Part shown: positions 5,701 through 12,690 of the stretch, piece after piece | How the letters are laid out: each line of letters begins with the position of its first letter | How positions within the stretch are numbered: position 1 is the stretch's first letter | Source of the DNA: Bryobacterales bacterium | Lineage (GTDB): Bacteria; Acidobacteriota; Terriglobia; Bryobacterales; Bryobacteraceae | Direction of reading: 5' to 3' | Length of the DNA stretch: 13,696 bases | NCBI GenBank assembly: GCA_003142355.1 | Contig: PLMF01000132.1 | Coordinates: 1,061 to 14,756, forward strand | The notes under the pieces: generated by a model | Told to the model about the DNA's origin: nothing | What the model saw: only the letters and a program-made list of their open reading frames with translations | Database searches by the model: none | Translations under genes and position numbers: made by a program

Positions 5701-8490
5701 TCACTCCGTCCGGAATACCTTCAGCACTTCATCCCCGTAGTGGTTGATGACCTTGACCGCGATCTTCCCGGTTTTCGGGCGCTCGAAGGGGCGGCTGGTG
5801 GTGGAGTACAGCGACGCCCAGGCGGCCTCATCCACTTCGGCGCGGAGCGCTCGTTTCAGCTTGTCGTAGGGATCGTCCGCGCCCGTGAAGTAGGCGTGGC
5901 GCACAAAGAAACTCTCGCCGTTGTAGGCCGTGTCGATGAACCAGCAGGCGATATCGTCGGTGGAATGGCTGCGAATTTCCTGCGTCGTGGGGTCGTAGAC
6001 ATCGACGCCGCGTACTTCCACTTCCAGCTTGCCGTCCTTGCGCTTGCGGATTTCCACATCCGGCTCGCCGAAGACCATGAACAGGTTGCCCGCGCCGGTC
6101 TTCTTCAGGAGTTCCTCGCCCATGAGCAGGTCGGGATTCATGCGGACGGCCTGCACCGCCAGTTTGCCGTAGCGCTTCACCTCTTCGGACACGTGCGGGT
6201 CGAAGGCGAAGCCGCACACCACCAGCAGGTCGTAGCCGACGCCCTGGACGGCTTCCTTGGCGGCTTCCTTCACGTCGTCCGGCCCGACCGTGCCGTACTG
6301 CGGGCCGATGGCGACGGCCACGCGCCGCCGCTTTCCAGCGGGCGTGGTGTACTCGCCCTCGGCGTGGAGCGCGGCGCCGGGGAAAGGTTCGAGGCGGTCG
6401 AACTTGATGGCCTGCCCCTTGTCCGTCCCCTTGATGCCTGCCTTGCGCAGATTGTCCAGGATGACGGTGACGAAATCCCCGGCGCTGTCCTGGCGCTCGC
6501 CCGCGCGTTCGGTGGCGGGCCGGTCCTCGTCTTCGGGCGTGAGGACACGGTGGGGGGAGAGGCTCTCGACAGTGAAGGGACCGCTGACGCGGATGCGCTT
6601 CGAATCCTCGTAGGGCTGATCGAACAGGTACTTGGTATCGGCGCGGCGGGCGATGGAGGCATCGATCTGTTGCTGGCGCTCGCGGCGCAGCGCCCACCAT
6701 GTTTCGTGGGCCGCGCGGGCGGCTTTGGGCCAGGCGGGATCGGCTTCGCGCGGGATTTCCCATTCCTGCCATTTCTGCTTGAGAGCGGCGTTCAATTGCG
6801 TCCGGAGCGGTTCCAGCTTCTCTTGATGGCTGGCGTGAATGGCGTCGATTTCCTCGTTATTGGCGATGGATTTAAGTTGGATACGTCGAACGCGGTTGTA
6901 AACGAAACCCTTCCTGATGTCTTTCTGCGGGCTTGGTCCCATTGCCGGCGGCTTCCCGGTGATCTCCGCCTCCTTTGCGCTGCCGTCAAGGGAGTCAGCC
7001 AGGGAGTAGTAAGGGTACTTTGCCGCCATGAGCCGCGTGCGGGCTAGCGCGAGCGCGACGCGGCTGGTGTCGCATGTGATCCAGCGGCGACCCCACTGTT
7101 CGGCGACGTAGGCCGTGGTGCCGGAGCCACAGGTAGGATCGAGCACGAGATCGCCAGGGTCAGTGGTCATCATCAGGCAACGCTCAATGACCCTGGCCGC
7201 AGTCTGCACGACATAGGCCTTGTCTTCCGCTCGGCTTGAGAACCTGGCATCTGGCCAGAAATTCGCGAGAGGCCTAACCGGGAAGTCGCCGAAGAATCGG
7301 ACGTAGCTGAGCATCCGCCCTCTTCGCTCAATCCTGTCGGACTTGATGAGCCTCTGAAAGCCTATTTCACCCGTTTTCCAGTAGCCTGTAATCGGCCGGT
7401 AGGTCTCACCGCCGAAGGTGACGGGGAAATCTCCTGGAGGTCGCTGGGAAACGATGTTGTCCTGGCGGTACTGAAGGGCCTTGTCCGGCACCTTTGACAA
7501 TTCTTCTCGTTCCTCGGATGTCATGAGACGCCGCGTTCCATCTGGCAACTGAAGGCGGTTATACTCAGAGCCGCCAGCGTCCTCAAAGCTCTTCAGCAAC
7601 CACAATTGTCTAAACTTCACCCTCTCTTTCTCTTTTGCATACCAGAGAACGTAGTCGCAGACAGAAGGCAGGAGGAGGTCCTCCTGCGCACTTGTCTTGA
7701 CCACCGTGATTACGCTGATGATGTTCGACGAACCAAAGACTTCGTCCAAGACGCTTCTGACCAAGTGCAAATTCTCGTCGCCGATTTGCACGAGGACGCT
7801 GCCCGTTTCAGACAGCAGGTCGTGCGCAACCCGCAATCGATCGCGAAGATAAGCCAAGTAGGAGTGGATGCCGAGCTCCCAGGTATCGCGAAACGCTCGA
7901 ATCTGTTCAGGCTGGCGCGTCAGGTCTTCGGCATTTCCATCCTTCACGTCCCGCTTGCGCGTGCTCACCTGCCAGTTGGAGCCGAACCTGATGCCGTAAG
8001 GCGGGTCCATGTAGATCATCTGGACCTTACCCTTCAATCCTTCCTTCTCCGCCAGTGATGCCATCACCAACAGCGAATCGCCGAGAATCATGCGGTTGGT
8101 CCAGTTTTGGCCGTAGTGGTAAAAGTCGATGTACTGCTCGAACTCGATGCCGTTGAAGTCGGCAAACAGGTTGGCTTGCGGGCCCGGAGCATCCTTAGCT
8201 TTTTGCGCGCGCAAATCCTCAATTAAAGCCTGGGGGTGAATCTTTTCCTGAATGTAGACCGGCACTACGGGGACGGCGAGATCCTGGGCGTCCTGCTGAT
8301 CCTTGCCTTTCCATACCAACTGCGGGTCCAGGGACGGGTCGCGCGGGTAGAGCATGGTCTTCGGGGACTTCTCCTCGTCGGCCACGAAGTCGCGCAACTC
8401 CTCGGTGGGGATGTTCGTCCGCTTGTCCTTGTGGCGGATCGACTCGACATCGGTCTGCGCCGTTTTCGCCTGCTTCGCTTTCGTCGCCAT
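5701..8490 (-). CDS. Beta-class site-specific DNA methyltransferase (type III Mod-like)
   Basis: A 929-residue SAM-dependent DNA methyltransferase, most likely N6-adenine. Motif IV DPPY (YMDPPYGIRFGSNW, D162-Y165) precedes motif I (DPTCGSGTT, 451-459), the beta-class order of type III Mod subunits. The roughly 270-residue stretch between them would contain target recognition. A long C-terminal extension (about 500-929) has a helical part rich in charged residues (525-600) and a mixed alpha/beta region; it is much longer than in classical Mods and probably interacts with the restriction subunit. It is the second gene of the operon: the res stop is 10 nt upstream and AAGGA between the genes sets the ATG. 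Base composition falls from about 77% GC at 6301-6360 to about 50% at 8101-8160 (hand count). Confidence 0.93.
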   Translation of the reverse strand: MATKAKQAKTAQTDVESIRHKDKRTNIPTEELRDFVADEEKSPKTMLYPRDPSLDPQLVWKGKDQQDAQDLAVPVVPVYIQEKIHPQALIEDLRAQKAKDAPGPQANLFADFNGIEFEQYIDFYHYGQNWTNRMILGDSLLVMASLAEKEGLKGKVQMIYMDPPYGIRFGSNWQVSTRKRDVKDGNAEDLTRQPEQIRAFRDTWELGIHSYLAYLRDRLRVAHDLLSETGSVLVQIGDENLHLVRSVLDEVFGSSNIISVITVVKTSAQEDLLLPSVCDYVLWYAKEKERVKFRQLWLLKSFEDAGGSEYNRLQLPDGTRRLMTSEEREELSKVPDKALQYRQDNIVSQRPPGDFPVTFGGETYRPITGYWKTGEIGFQRLIKSDRIERRGRMLSYVRFFGDFPVRPLANFWPDARFSSRAEDKAYVVQTAARVIERCLMMTTDPGDLVLDPTCGSGTTAYVAEQWGRRWITCDTSRVALALARTRLMAAKYPYYSLADSLDGSAKEAEITGKPPAMGPSPQKDIRKGFVYNRVRRIQLKSIANNEEIDAIHASHQEKLEPLRTQLNAALKQKWQEWEIPREADPAWPKAARAAHETWWALRRERQQQIDASIARRADTKYLFDQPYEDSKRIRVSGPFTVESLSPHRVLTPEDEDRPATERAGERQDSAGDFVTVILDNLRKAGIKGTDKGQAIKFDRLEPFPGAALHAEGEYTTPAGKRRRVAVAIGPQYGTVGPDDVKEAAKEAVQGVGYDLLVVCGFAFDPHVSEEVKRYGKLAVQAVRMNPDLLMGEELLKKTGAGNLFMVFGEPDVEIRKRKDGKLEVEVRGVDVYDPTTQEIRSHSTDDIACWFIDTAYNGESFFVRHAYFTGADDPYDKLKRALRAEVDEAAWASLYSTTSRPFERPKTGKIAVKVINHYGDEVLKVFRTE

Positions 8491-8500
8491 CGCTATCCTT

Positions 8501-11473
8501 CTATGCCTGCAAGGTCTTCAGGAACTCGCGCAGTTCGGTTTTCACGTTCCAGGGGTCGCGCGCCTCGAAGAACGCCCAGCGGCCAAAACCGCCGTGGTTG
8601 TTGACGGCGGGAACCCAAAGCGTGCGCGCCGTGGCCGTCTTGGCTTCCTTGTCGGGACGCTTCTCGCCCGTCACTTCCAGGATCAAATTCAGCTCGCCGC
8701 TGGGCGTGGTGAGGCGCGCCACGAAATCCGGCGTGTAATTGCGCTGCTGGCCGTTCATCACGTAAGGGATTGTGAAGCCAACGTGTTCATTCTTAAAGTA
8801 GGCGCGCACTTCGCCTTTCATGCTCTCCAGGGATTGCGCGGTCTTCTGCTCCCACGACTCCGTGTCCGCAACCACGTGCGAGACCTGGCACTTCTCTGGG
8901 TCGGTGGCGTAGACCGGGCGGGTGGTGTCGAAATCGACGTAGCGCGTGCTGCCCTCCGTATCGTACGGGTACAGGATCGGCTTGAGCATTTTTGCGCCGG
9001 GGGTCGCGGCCACGATGGAGCGATAGATCTTCTCGGCGGCGGAGGTGGCGCGCTCGGTGAACAGCACCATCTGGGGGAAGGTGTCGTCCTGGCAAACCAG
9101 CCATCCGCCCTGGCGCCATTGGCGCACGATGCGGAGCAGTTCGGGAAACAGCCACGGCTTGATGTTCTGTTCGCCGTCGCGGAAAAATGTTTCGAGCAGG
9201 TGACGCGCCAGCACGAAATCGATTTCCTGCTCGCGTCTGCGCTTCAGGTCGGCAAGGCTATGGAAACTGCTTTGGCCGACGATGGGCGCGTTCTCGGTCT
9301 CGGTGGGCACGTCGGCGGTGGTCAGAACCAAACGCGAATCGGCGGTGAAGGTGGCGGTGAGCTTTTCGGGCGGCAGATCGTAGCGGTAGCCGAGCAGACG
9401 CGGGAAGCGCATTTCCAGCGCGGCGCGATCTTCCAGCGCGCGCACACGAGTAACCGGCTTGGTGGGAGGCGGCGTGGGCGTGGAGCCATCGGTGGGGATG
9501 AATGAGAACGGCACGCCGTAGACTTCGGCGTACTCGGGCTCGAAGCGGCCCTTTTCGTTGAGAGCGAAATTGCGGCGGCGCAGGCCGCGGCCCACCACCT
9601 GCTCGCAGAGAAGCTGGGTGCCGAAGGCGCGTATGCCCAGGATGTGGGTCACAGTGTTGGCATCCCACCCTTCGGTGAGCATGGAGACGGACACGACACA
9701 GCGCACCTGCTCGCCGAGCTTGCCGGGCTTGCCCACGGTGTTCATGACTTCGCGCAGGACATCCTCGTCGGTCAGTTTCTCGGGATCACGCTCGGGGAAG
9801 CGCGTGCGGTATTCGGCCTTAAACTCCTCGATCTCGCGGGCCGCGATCTTGCGGTACTCGTCGCTCATGGCCTCGCCGGATTCCAACTGCTCGCTATCGA
9901 CCAGAATGGTATTGGGGCGGGCGCTCCAGCGGCCATCGGCGACATTGCTGAACAGGCCCAGCTTGCCCGGCACCAACACCACGGGGCCATCGGGCAACTT
10001 CTTTTCCCAGCCCGCGATGAAGTCGAATACCAGCTTGGATACGTTGGTGTTGTTGCAGACGACGATGAAGACGGGCGGGGTTCCGCCACGCAGGCTAGCG
10101 CCGGAATCCTGCTGCCATTGCTTGAACGACGCCTTGTAGTTGATGTAAAGGCTTTGCAGCGCGCCTTCCAACTCAGCGGGGAGCTTCGGCTCGCCGGTAA
10201 TGGCATCCGTGCCGCGGCCTTTTTTGGGCAAGTGGTCGCGGATGCGGCCCCACAGGTCGCGGTAGGTAGGCTGCTCGCCCGTCATGGCGTTGTCGGCTAC
10301 GGGCACGCGCGGGACCTTGACGATACCGGCCTCGATGGCGTCGATGAGGGAAAAATCCGAAATCACCCACGGAAATAGCGTCCCTTCGCGGTAGCCGGAG
10401 CCTTTTAGGAAGAAGGGCGTGGCGGAAAGATCGTAGACGGCGCGCAAGCCGGTCTTGCGCTTGATGGATTCCAGGCCGGTGATCCAGACGCGGGCGGCCT
10501 GTTCGCGCTTTTCGGCTTCCTTGCGCTCGTCGCCCTTGAGTTTTTCGCCGTCCTCTTCGGGCTTGCCGCGATAGCAGTGGTGGGCCTCGTCGTTGATGAC
10601 GACGATGTTCTTCTTGTTGCCGAGGCCACGGCAGACGCGGCGCACAATTTCGTCGGGGGTCTCGGTGAAGGGGCTGACGCCGCCGTTGCCGAGCACCTGC
10701 TTGGTGAGCTTGCCGACGGCGACTTTCTCACGGGGCAGGAAGGCGTGGTAATTGGTGATGAGGATCTTAGCCCGGCTGAGCGGTTCGCGCGACATTTCCG
10801 GAACAATGTCCATCTTGACGTAGTCGTTCTCGGGGTCGTTGGGCAACAGCACGCGCAGGCGGTCGCGGATGGTAATGCCGGGCGTGACGATCAGAAAAGC
10901 GTCGGCAAACCGGCTGTCCTGGGGACTGGCGAACTTGTTGAGGGCGTGCCATGCGATGAGCATTGCCATGACCGCGGTCTTGCCGCTGCCGGTGGCCATT
11001 TTGAAGGCGATGCGCGGCAAGAGCGGGTTGTGCAATTCGTTGGCGGCCTTGAGTTCGCGCGAGATCCAGGCGCCGCCCTGACGGTCGGCGGCCTCGGTCA
11101 GATAAATCGCGGTTTCCAGGGCTTCGATCTGGCAGAAATAGAGCCGCCGCTCGCGGTCGGGATTGTGCCAGTATTCGAGCAACTGCCGTGTGGGGCCGGT
11201 TACACCCTCGTAGCCGCCGAACCGCCATTTGGCGACGGCGTTTCTGACGGCGTTGATGAACTTGTTTTCCTCGATGCGGTCCTGGGTCCATTCGGTGTCG
11301 AGTGCGAGTTGCCTGCCTTTCTTCTTGGGCTGGGGGACAGGGACGAAGTAGCTGCTCAAGCGGCGGGACTCGACGGGCTTGTCGGTGATGCCGTCCTCGT
11401 CGAAAAAGAAGTGGCGCGTCGGCTCGTCAAATGGCGAGTTCAGAATCGGATTCGGAATTATGACTTGGGGCAT
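8501..11473 (-). CDS. Type III-like restriction helicase-nuclease (Res / BPTD_3080-type)
   Basis: A 990-residue SF2 helicase fused to a nuclease. Walker A is MATGSGKT (159-166), the DEAH box is INDEAHHC (293-300), motif III is LSATPFF (349-355), and motif VI is EQVVGRGLRRR (624-634) after SMLTEGWDANT (597-607). The C-terminal TPDFVARL (914-921) and LILEVTGEKR (930-939) match a PD-(D/E)xK nuclease, although the expected Lys two residues after E933 is Thr, with K938 a few residues later. The opening PNPILNSPFDEPTRHF and SSYFVPVPQPKKKGRQLA recall the BPTD_3080 family of restriction enzymes (from memory). It cleaves unmodified DNA with the methyltransferase encoded directly downstream. No clear Shine-Dalgarno precedes its ATG. 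Confidence 0.92.
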   Translation of the reverse strand: MPQVIIPNPILNSPFDEPTRHFFFDEDGITDKPVESRRLSSYFVPVPQPKKKGRQLALDTEWTQDRIEENKFINAVRNAVAKWRFGGYEGVTGPTRQLLEYWHNPDRERRLYFCQIEALETAIYLTEAADRQGGAWISRELKAANELHNPLLPRIAFKMATGSGKTAVMAMLIAWHALNKFASPQDSRFADAFLIVTPGITIRDRLRVLLPNDPENDYVKMDIVPEMSREPLSRAKILITNYHAFLPREKVAVGKLTKQVLGNGGVSPFTETPDEIVRRVCRGLGNKKNIVVINDEAHHCYRGKPEEDGEKLKGDERKEAEKREQAARVWITGLESIKRKTGLRAVYDLSATPFFLKGSGYREGTLFPWVISDFSLIDAIEAGIVKVPRVPVADNAMTGEQPTYRDLWGRIRDHLPKKGRGTDAITGEPKLPAELEGALQSLYINYKASFKQWQQDSGASLRGGTPPVFIVVCNNTNVSKLVFDFIAGWEKKLPDGPVVLVPGKLGLFSNVADGRWSARPNTILVDSEQLESGEAMSDEYRKIAAREIEEFKAEYRTRFPERDPEKLTDEDVLREVMNTVGKPGKLGEQVRCVVSVSMLTEGWDANTVTHILGIRAFGTQLLCEQVVGRGLRRRNFALNEKGRFEPEYAEVYGVPFSFIPTDGSTPTPPPTKPVTRVRALEDRAALEMRFPRLLGYRYDLPPEKLTATFTADSRLVLTTADVPTETENAPIVGQSSFHSLADLKRRREQEIDFVLARHLLETFFRDGEQNIKPWLFPELLRIVRQWRQGGWLVCQDDTFPQMVLFTERATSAAEKIYRSIVAATPGAKMLKPILYPYDTEGSTRYVDFDTTRPVYATDPEKCQVSHVVADTESWEQKTAQSLESMKGEVRAYFKNEHVGFTIPYVMNGQQRNYTPDFVARLTTPSGELNLILEVTGEKRPDKEAKTATARTLWVPAVNNHGGFGRWAFFEARDPWNVKTELREFLKTLQA

Positions 11474-11564
11474 GGGTCAGCGCAAGGGGCGCCGTGCGAA
11501 AAACCGCGCCGATTATTCTACCGCGTGGCGCAACTGTGCACAGGGGGCCGGCCGCCTCCGGTTT

Positions 11565-11591
11565 GAACTGTTGCAAATTTTGCAACAGTTC
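11565..11591. promoter_or_regulatory. 27-nt perfect dyad between res and the DUF2283 gene (probable operator)
   Basis: Arms AACTGTTGCAAA (11566-11577) and TTTGCAACAGTT (11579-11590) are exact complements around one T, and the flanking G/C pair extends each arm to 13 bp. The dyad lies in the divergent intergenic region, 92 bp before res and 69 bp before the DUF2283 gene. It is AT-rich inside a GC-rich region, as expected of a site for a dimeric repressor. It has no T-run suitable for termination. Which protein binds is unknown. Confidence 0.6.
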
Positions 11592-11615
11592 GCGCGGGGG
11601 GTTCGCCGCCCCCAT

Positions 11616-11639
11616 CCCTTGGATCGTGGGATGCTGGTG
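11616..11639 (+). promoter_or_regulatory. Promoter-like motif, copy 1 (upstream of the DUF2283 gene)
   Basis: This 24-base stretch shares 21 positions with 11961-11984: blocks CCCTTG, ATCGTG, GAT and CTGGTG are the same. TGGGATGCT resembles an extended -10 (TGn plus hexamer). No good -35 lies at the standard distance. Confidence 0.4.
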
Positions 11640-11659
11640 GAGAAGTACTGGAGGCCGAA

Positions 11660-11857
11660 ATGAAGGTCAGATACGATCCGGAGGTGGATGTGCTCAGCAT
11701 CGCACTGAGCGATGCCCCCGTGGAGGAGAGCGACGAGGACAATCCCGGCGTGATTCTGGATTACGACATCCGCGGCAACGTCGTCGGCCTCGAGATTCTG
11801 GACGCCTCCAAACGCATGGGGAATCCCATGTCGGTGGAGTACGCCATCACGCGATGA
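11660..11857 (+). CDS. DUF2283 family protein
   Basis: A complete 65-residue protein with the full DUF2283 (PF10049) pattern: MKVRYDPEVDVLSIALSD (1-18), an acidic bridge (20-28), GVILDYDIRGNVVGLEILDA (30-49) and a short C-terminal helix. The fold is a small beta-sheet with one helix. The biochemical role is unknown; these genes often sit beside toxin-antitoxin genes, where an antitoxin role has been suggested. Here it has no DUF4258-type partner and is the first gene divergent from the restriction operon. GGAGG six bases before the ATG supports the start. Confidence 0.88.
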   Translation: MKVRYDPEVDVLSIALSDAPVEESDEDNPGVILDYDIRGNVVGLEILDASKRMGNPMSVEYAITR

Positions 11858-11908
11858 GCGGCGAGTTCTTCCGGGGACTCTGCCTGCCGCGTGCCCTCCC
11901 TGCGAACC

Positions 11909-11925
11909 TGTAAGCATTCCTTACA
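11909..11925. promoter_or_regulatory. Short dyad upstream of vapB
   Basis: TGTAAG-CATTC-CTTACA gives two 6-bp arms around 5 bases, ending 62 bases before the antitoxin ATG. AbrB-type antitoxins usually repress their own operon at such dyads, so this is a candidate operator. Short dyads also arise by chance. Confidence 0.3.
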
Positions 11926-11960
11926 AGTTGCGCCTTTTCGGAGCTCGCCCTCGTAGATCC

Positions 11961-11984
11961 CCCTTGAATCGTGTGATACTGGTG
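11961..11984 (+). promoter_or_regulatory. Promoter-like motif, copy 2 (immediately upstream of vapB)
   Basis: This is the second copy of the 24-base motif found before the DUF2283 gene, with three differences. It contains TGTGATACT, a fair extended -10. The hexamer GATACT (11975-11980) ends seven bases before the vapB ATG at 11988, which would place transcription start on or next to the start codon. Confidence 0.42.
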
Positions 11985-11987
11985 AGT

Positions 11988-12254
11988 ATGCAGGATTTCA
12001 CCTTACATACCGACAATCAGGGTCGAGTGATGCTTCCCTCCTGGTGGCGAAAAAAGGAGGGAGTCGGCCCTTCAACCGAGCTGTGCGTTGCCGTAACCGA
12101 GGAGGGCGCATTGGTCGTGGAAACCAGGGAACAGGGACTGCGCCGCGCCAGGGCGATCCTGCGTAAGTACATCCCCGAAGGAGTGAATCTGTCGGACGAG
12201 TTGATTGCCGAGCGGCGGGCGGAGGCGGCGCGTGAATCCAAAAAACGCCGGTAG
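11988..12254 (+). CDS. vapB: AbrB/SpoVT-type antitoxin (VapB-like)
   Basis: An 88-residue antitoxin. The N-terminal swapped-hairpin AbrB/MazE domain reads MQDFTLHTDNQGRVMLPSWW (1-20) and LCVAVTEEGALVVETREQG (32-50). The C-terminal tail, with IPEGVNLSDELIAERRAEAARE (62-83), is the amphipathic segment that would occupy the PIN toxin. The ATG at 11988 begins exactly at the domain, and the frame upstream is not family-like. Its last 23 bases overlap the toxin gene. Upstream spacing suggests a very short or absent leader. The family call is strong; the symbol is used in the general VapB sense. Confidence 0.88.
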   Translation: MQDFTLHTDNQGRVMLPSWWRKKEGVGPSTELCVAVTEEGALVVETREQGLRRARAILRKYIPEGVNLSDELIAERRAEAARESKKRR

Positions 12255-12621
12255 GCCGGTGTTCGATGCATCCGCGGTTCTGGCCTTGATGCAGGGCGAA
12301 CCGGGAACCGATAAGCTGAGGGATCTCCAGCCGAACGCGGTTGTGAACGCGGTGAATGCGGCCGAAGTGTTGGCGAAATTGGTGAGCCGCGGCTTGCCGG
12401 CGGCGGAAGCGCAAGCCGCCTACGACGCGCTCCACCTGGAGACTACGCCGTTCGATCCGGCCATGGTTGCCGTCTCGGCCCGCTACGTGCGCAAGGGTGT
12501 GTCGCTGGGAGACCGGTGCTTCCTGGCGGCGGCCCATCGGCACGGGTCCGGATGGACTTCGGATCGAGATCTGGGGGCGCTATTCGGAAGCCGCGTTCCG
12601 CCTCTGAACTTTTTCAGGTGA
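12232..12621 (+). CDS. vapC: PIN-domain ribonuclease toxin (VapC-like)
   Basis: A 129-residue PIN nuclease. The acidic site is complete: D12 in VFDASAVLALM, E45 in VNAAEVLAKL, D94 in SLGDRCFLAAA and D111/D113 in TSDRDL. VapC toxins cleave specific RNAs, commonly tRNA or rRNA, and are held inactive by the antitoxin encoded upstream. The GTG start at 12232 is favoured because GGAGG lies six bases upstream, giving the 23-bp overlap with the antitoxin gene; the in-frame ATG at 12205 and GTG at 12259 lack comparable sites. The gene is intact. Confidence 0.9.
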   Translation: MNPKNAGRPVFDASAVLALMQGEPGTDKLRDLQPNAVVNAVNAAEVLAKLVSRGLPAAEAQAAYDALHLETTPFDPAMVAVSARYVRKGVSLGDRCFLAAAHRHGSGWTSDRDLGALFGSRVPPLNFFR

Positions 12622-12641
12622 TCGCTTGCGGCCTGCCGGCT

Positions 12642-12666
12642 GAAACGTCCCCACGCGGGAAACGTC
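12642..12666 (+). repeat. Direct repeat GAAACGTC, two copies 17 nt apart
   Basis: GAAACGTC occurs at 12642-12649 and 12659-12666, just upstream of the exported-protein gene, with CCCCACGCGGG between. It could be a tandem activator site; eight-base repeats can be chance. Confidence 0.25.
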
Positions 12667-12690
12667 ATACATACCAGGGGGTTGCGATTC

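Noticed and set aside
5690..5710. Bidirectional terminator between the convergent operons
   Set aside because: Only one base separates the stop codons and no stem followed by a T-run is present.
5524..7047. Plus-strand open frame of 507 codons
   Set aside because: It lies antisense to the methyltransferase, has no domain-like sequence and is the expected mirror of GC-rich codon use.
7200..7800. Swapped target-recognition module in the methyltransferase, suggested by lower GC
   Set aside because: Hand counts show the conserved region at 8101-8160 (30/60) is as low as 7561-7620 (29/60), so the change does not follow the module boundary.
8354..9505. Plus-strand open frame of 383 codons
   Set aside because: Antisense to mod and res; low-complexity composition without recognisable motifs or a ribosome binding site.
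11526..11560. GGCCGGCC and other GC-rich short palindromes near the res promoter
   Set aside because: Short, expected at this base composition and without supporting context.
10577..11566. Plus-strand open frame of 329 codons
   Set aside because: Antisense to the helicase motifs of res; composition typical of a shadow frame.
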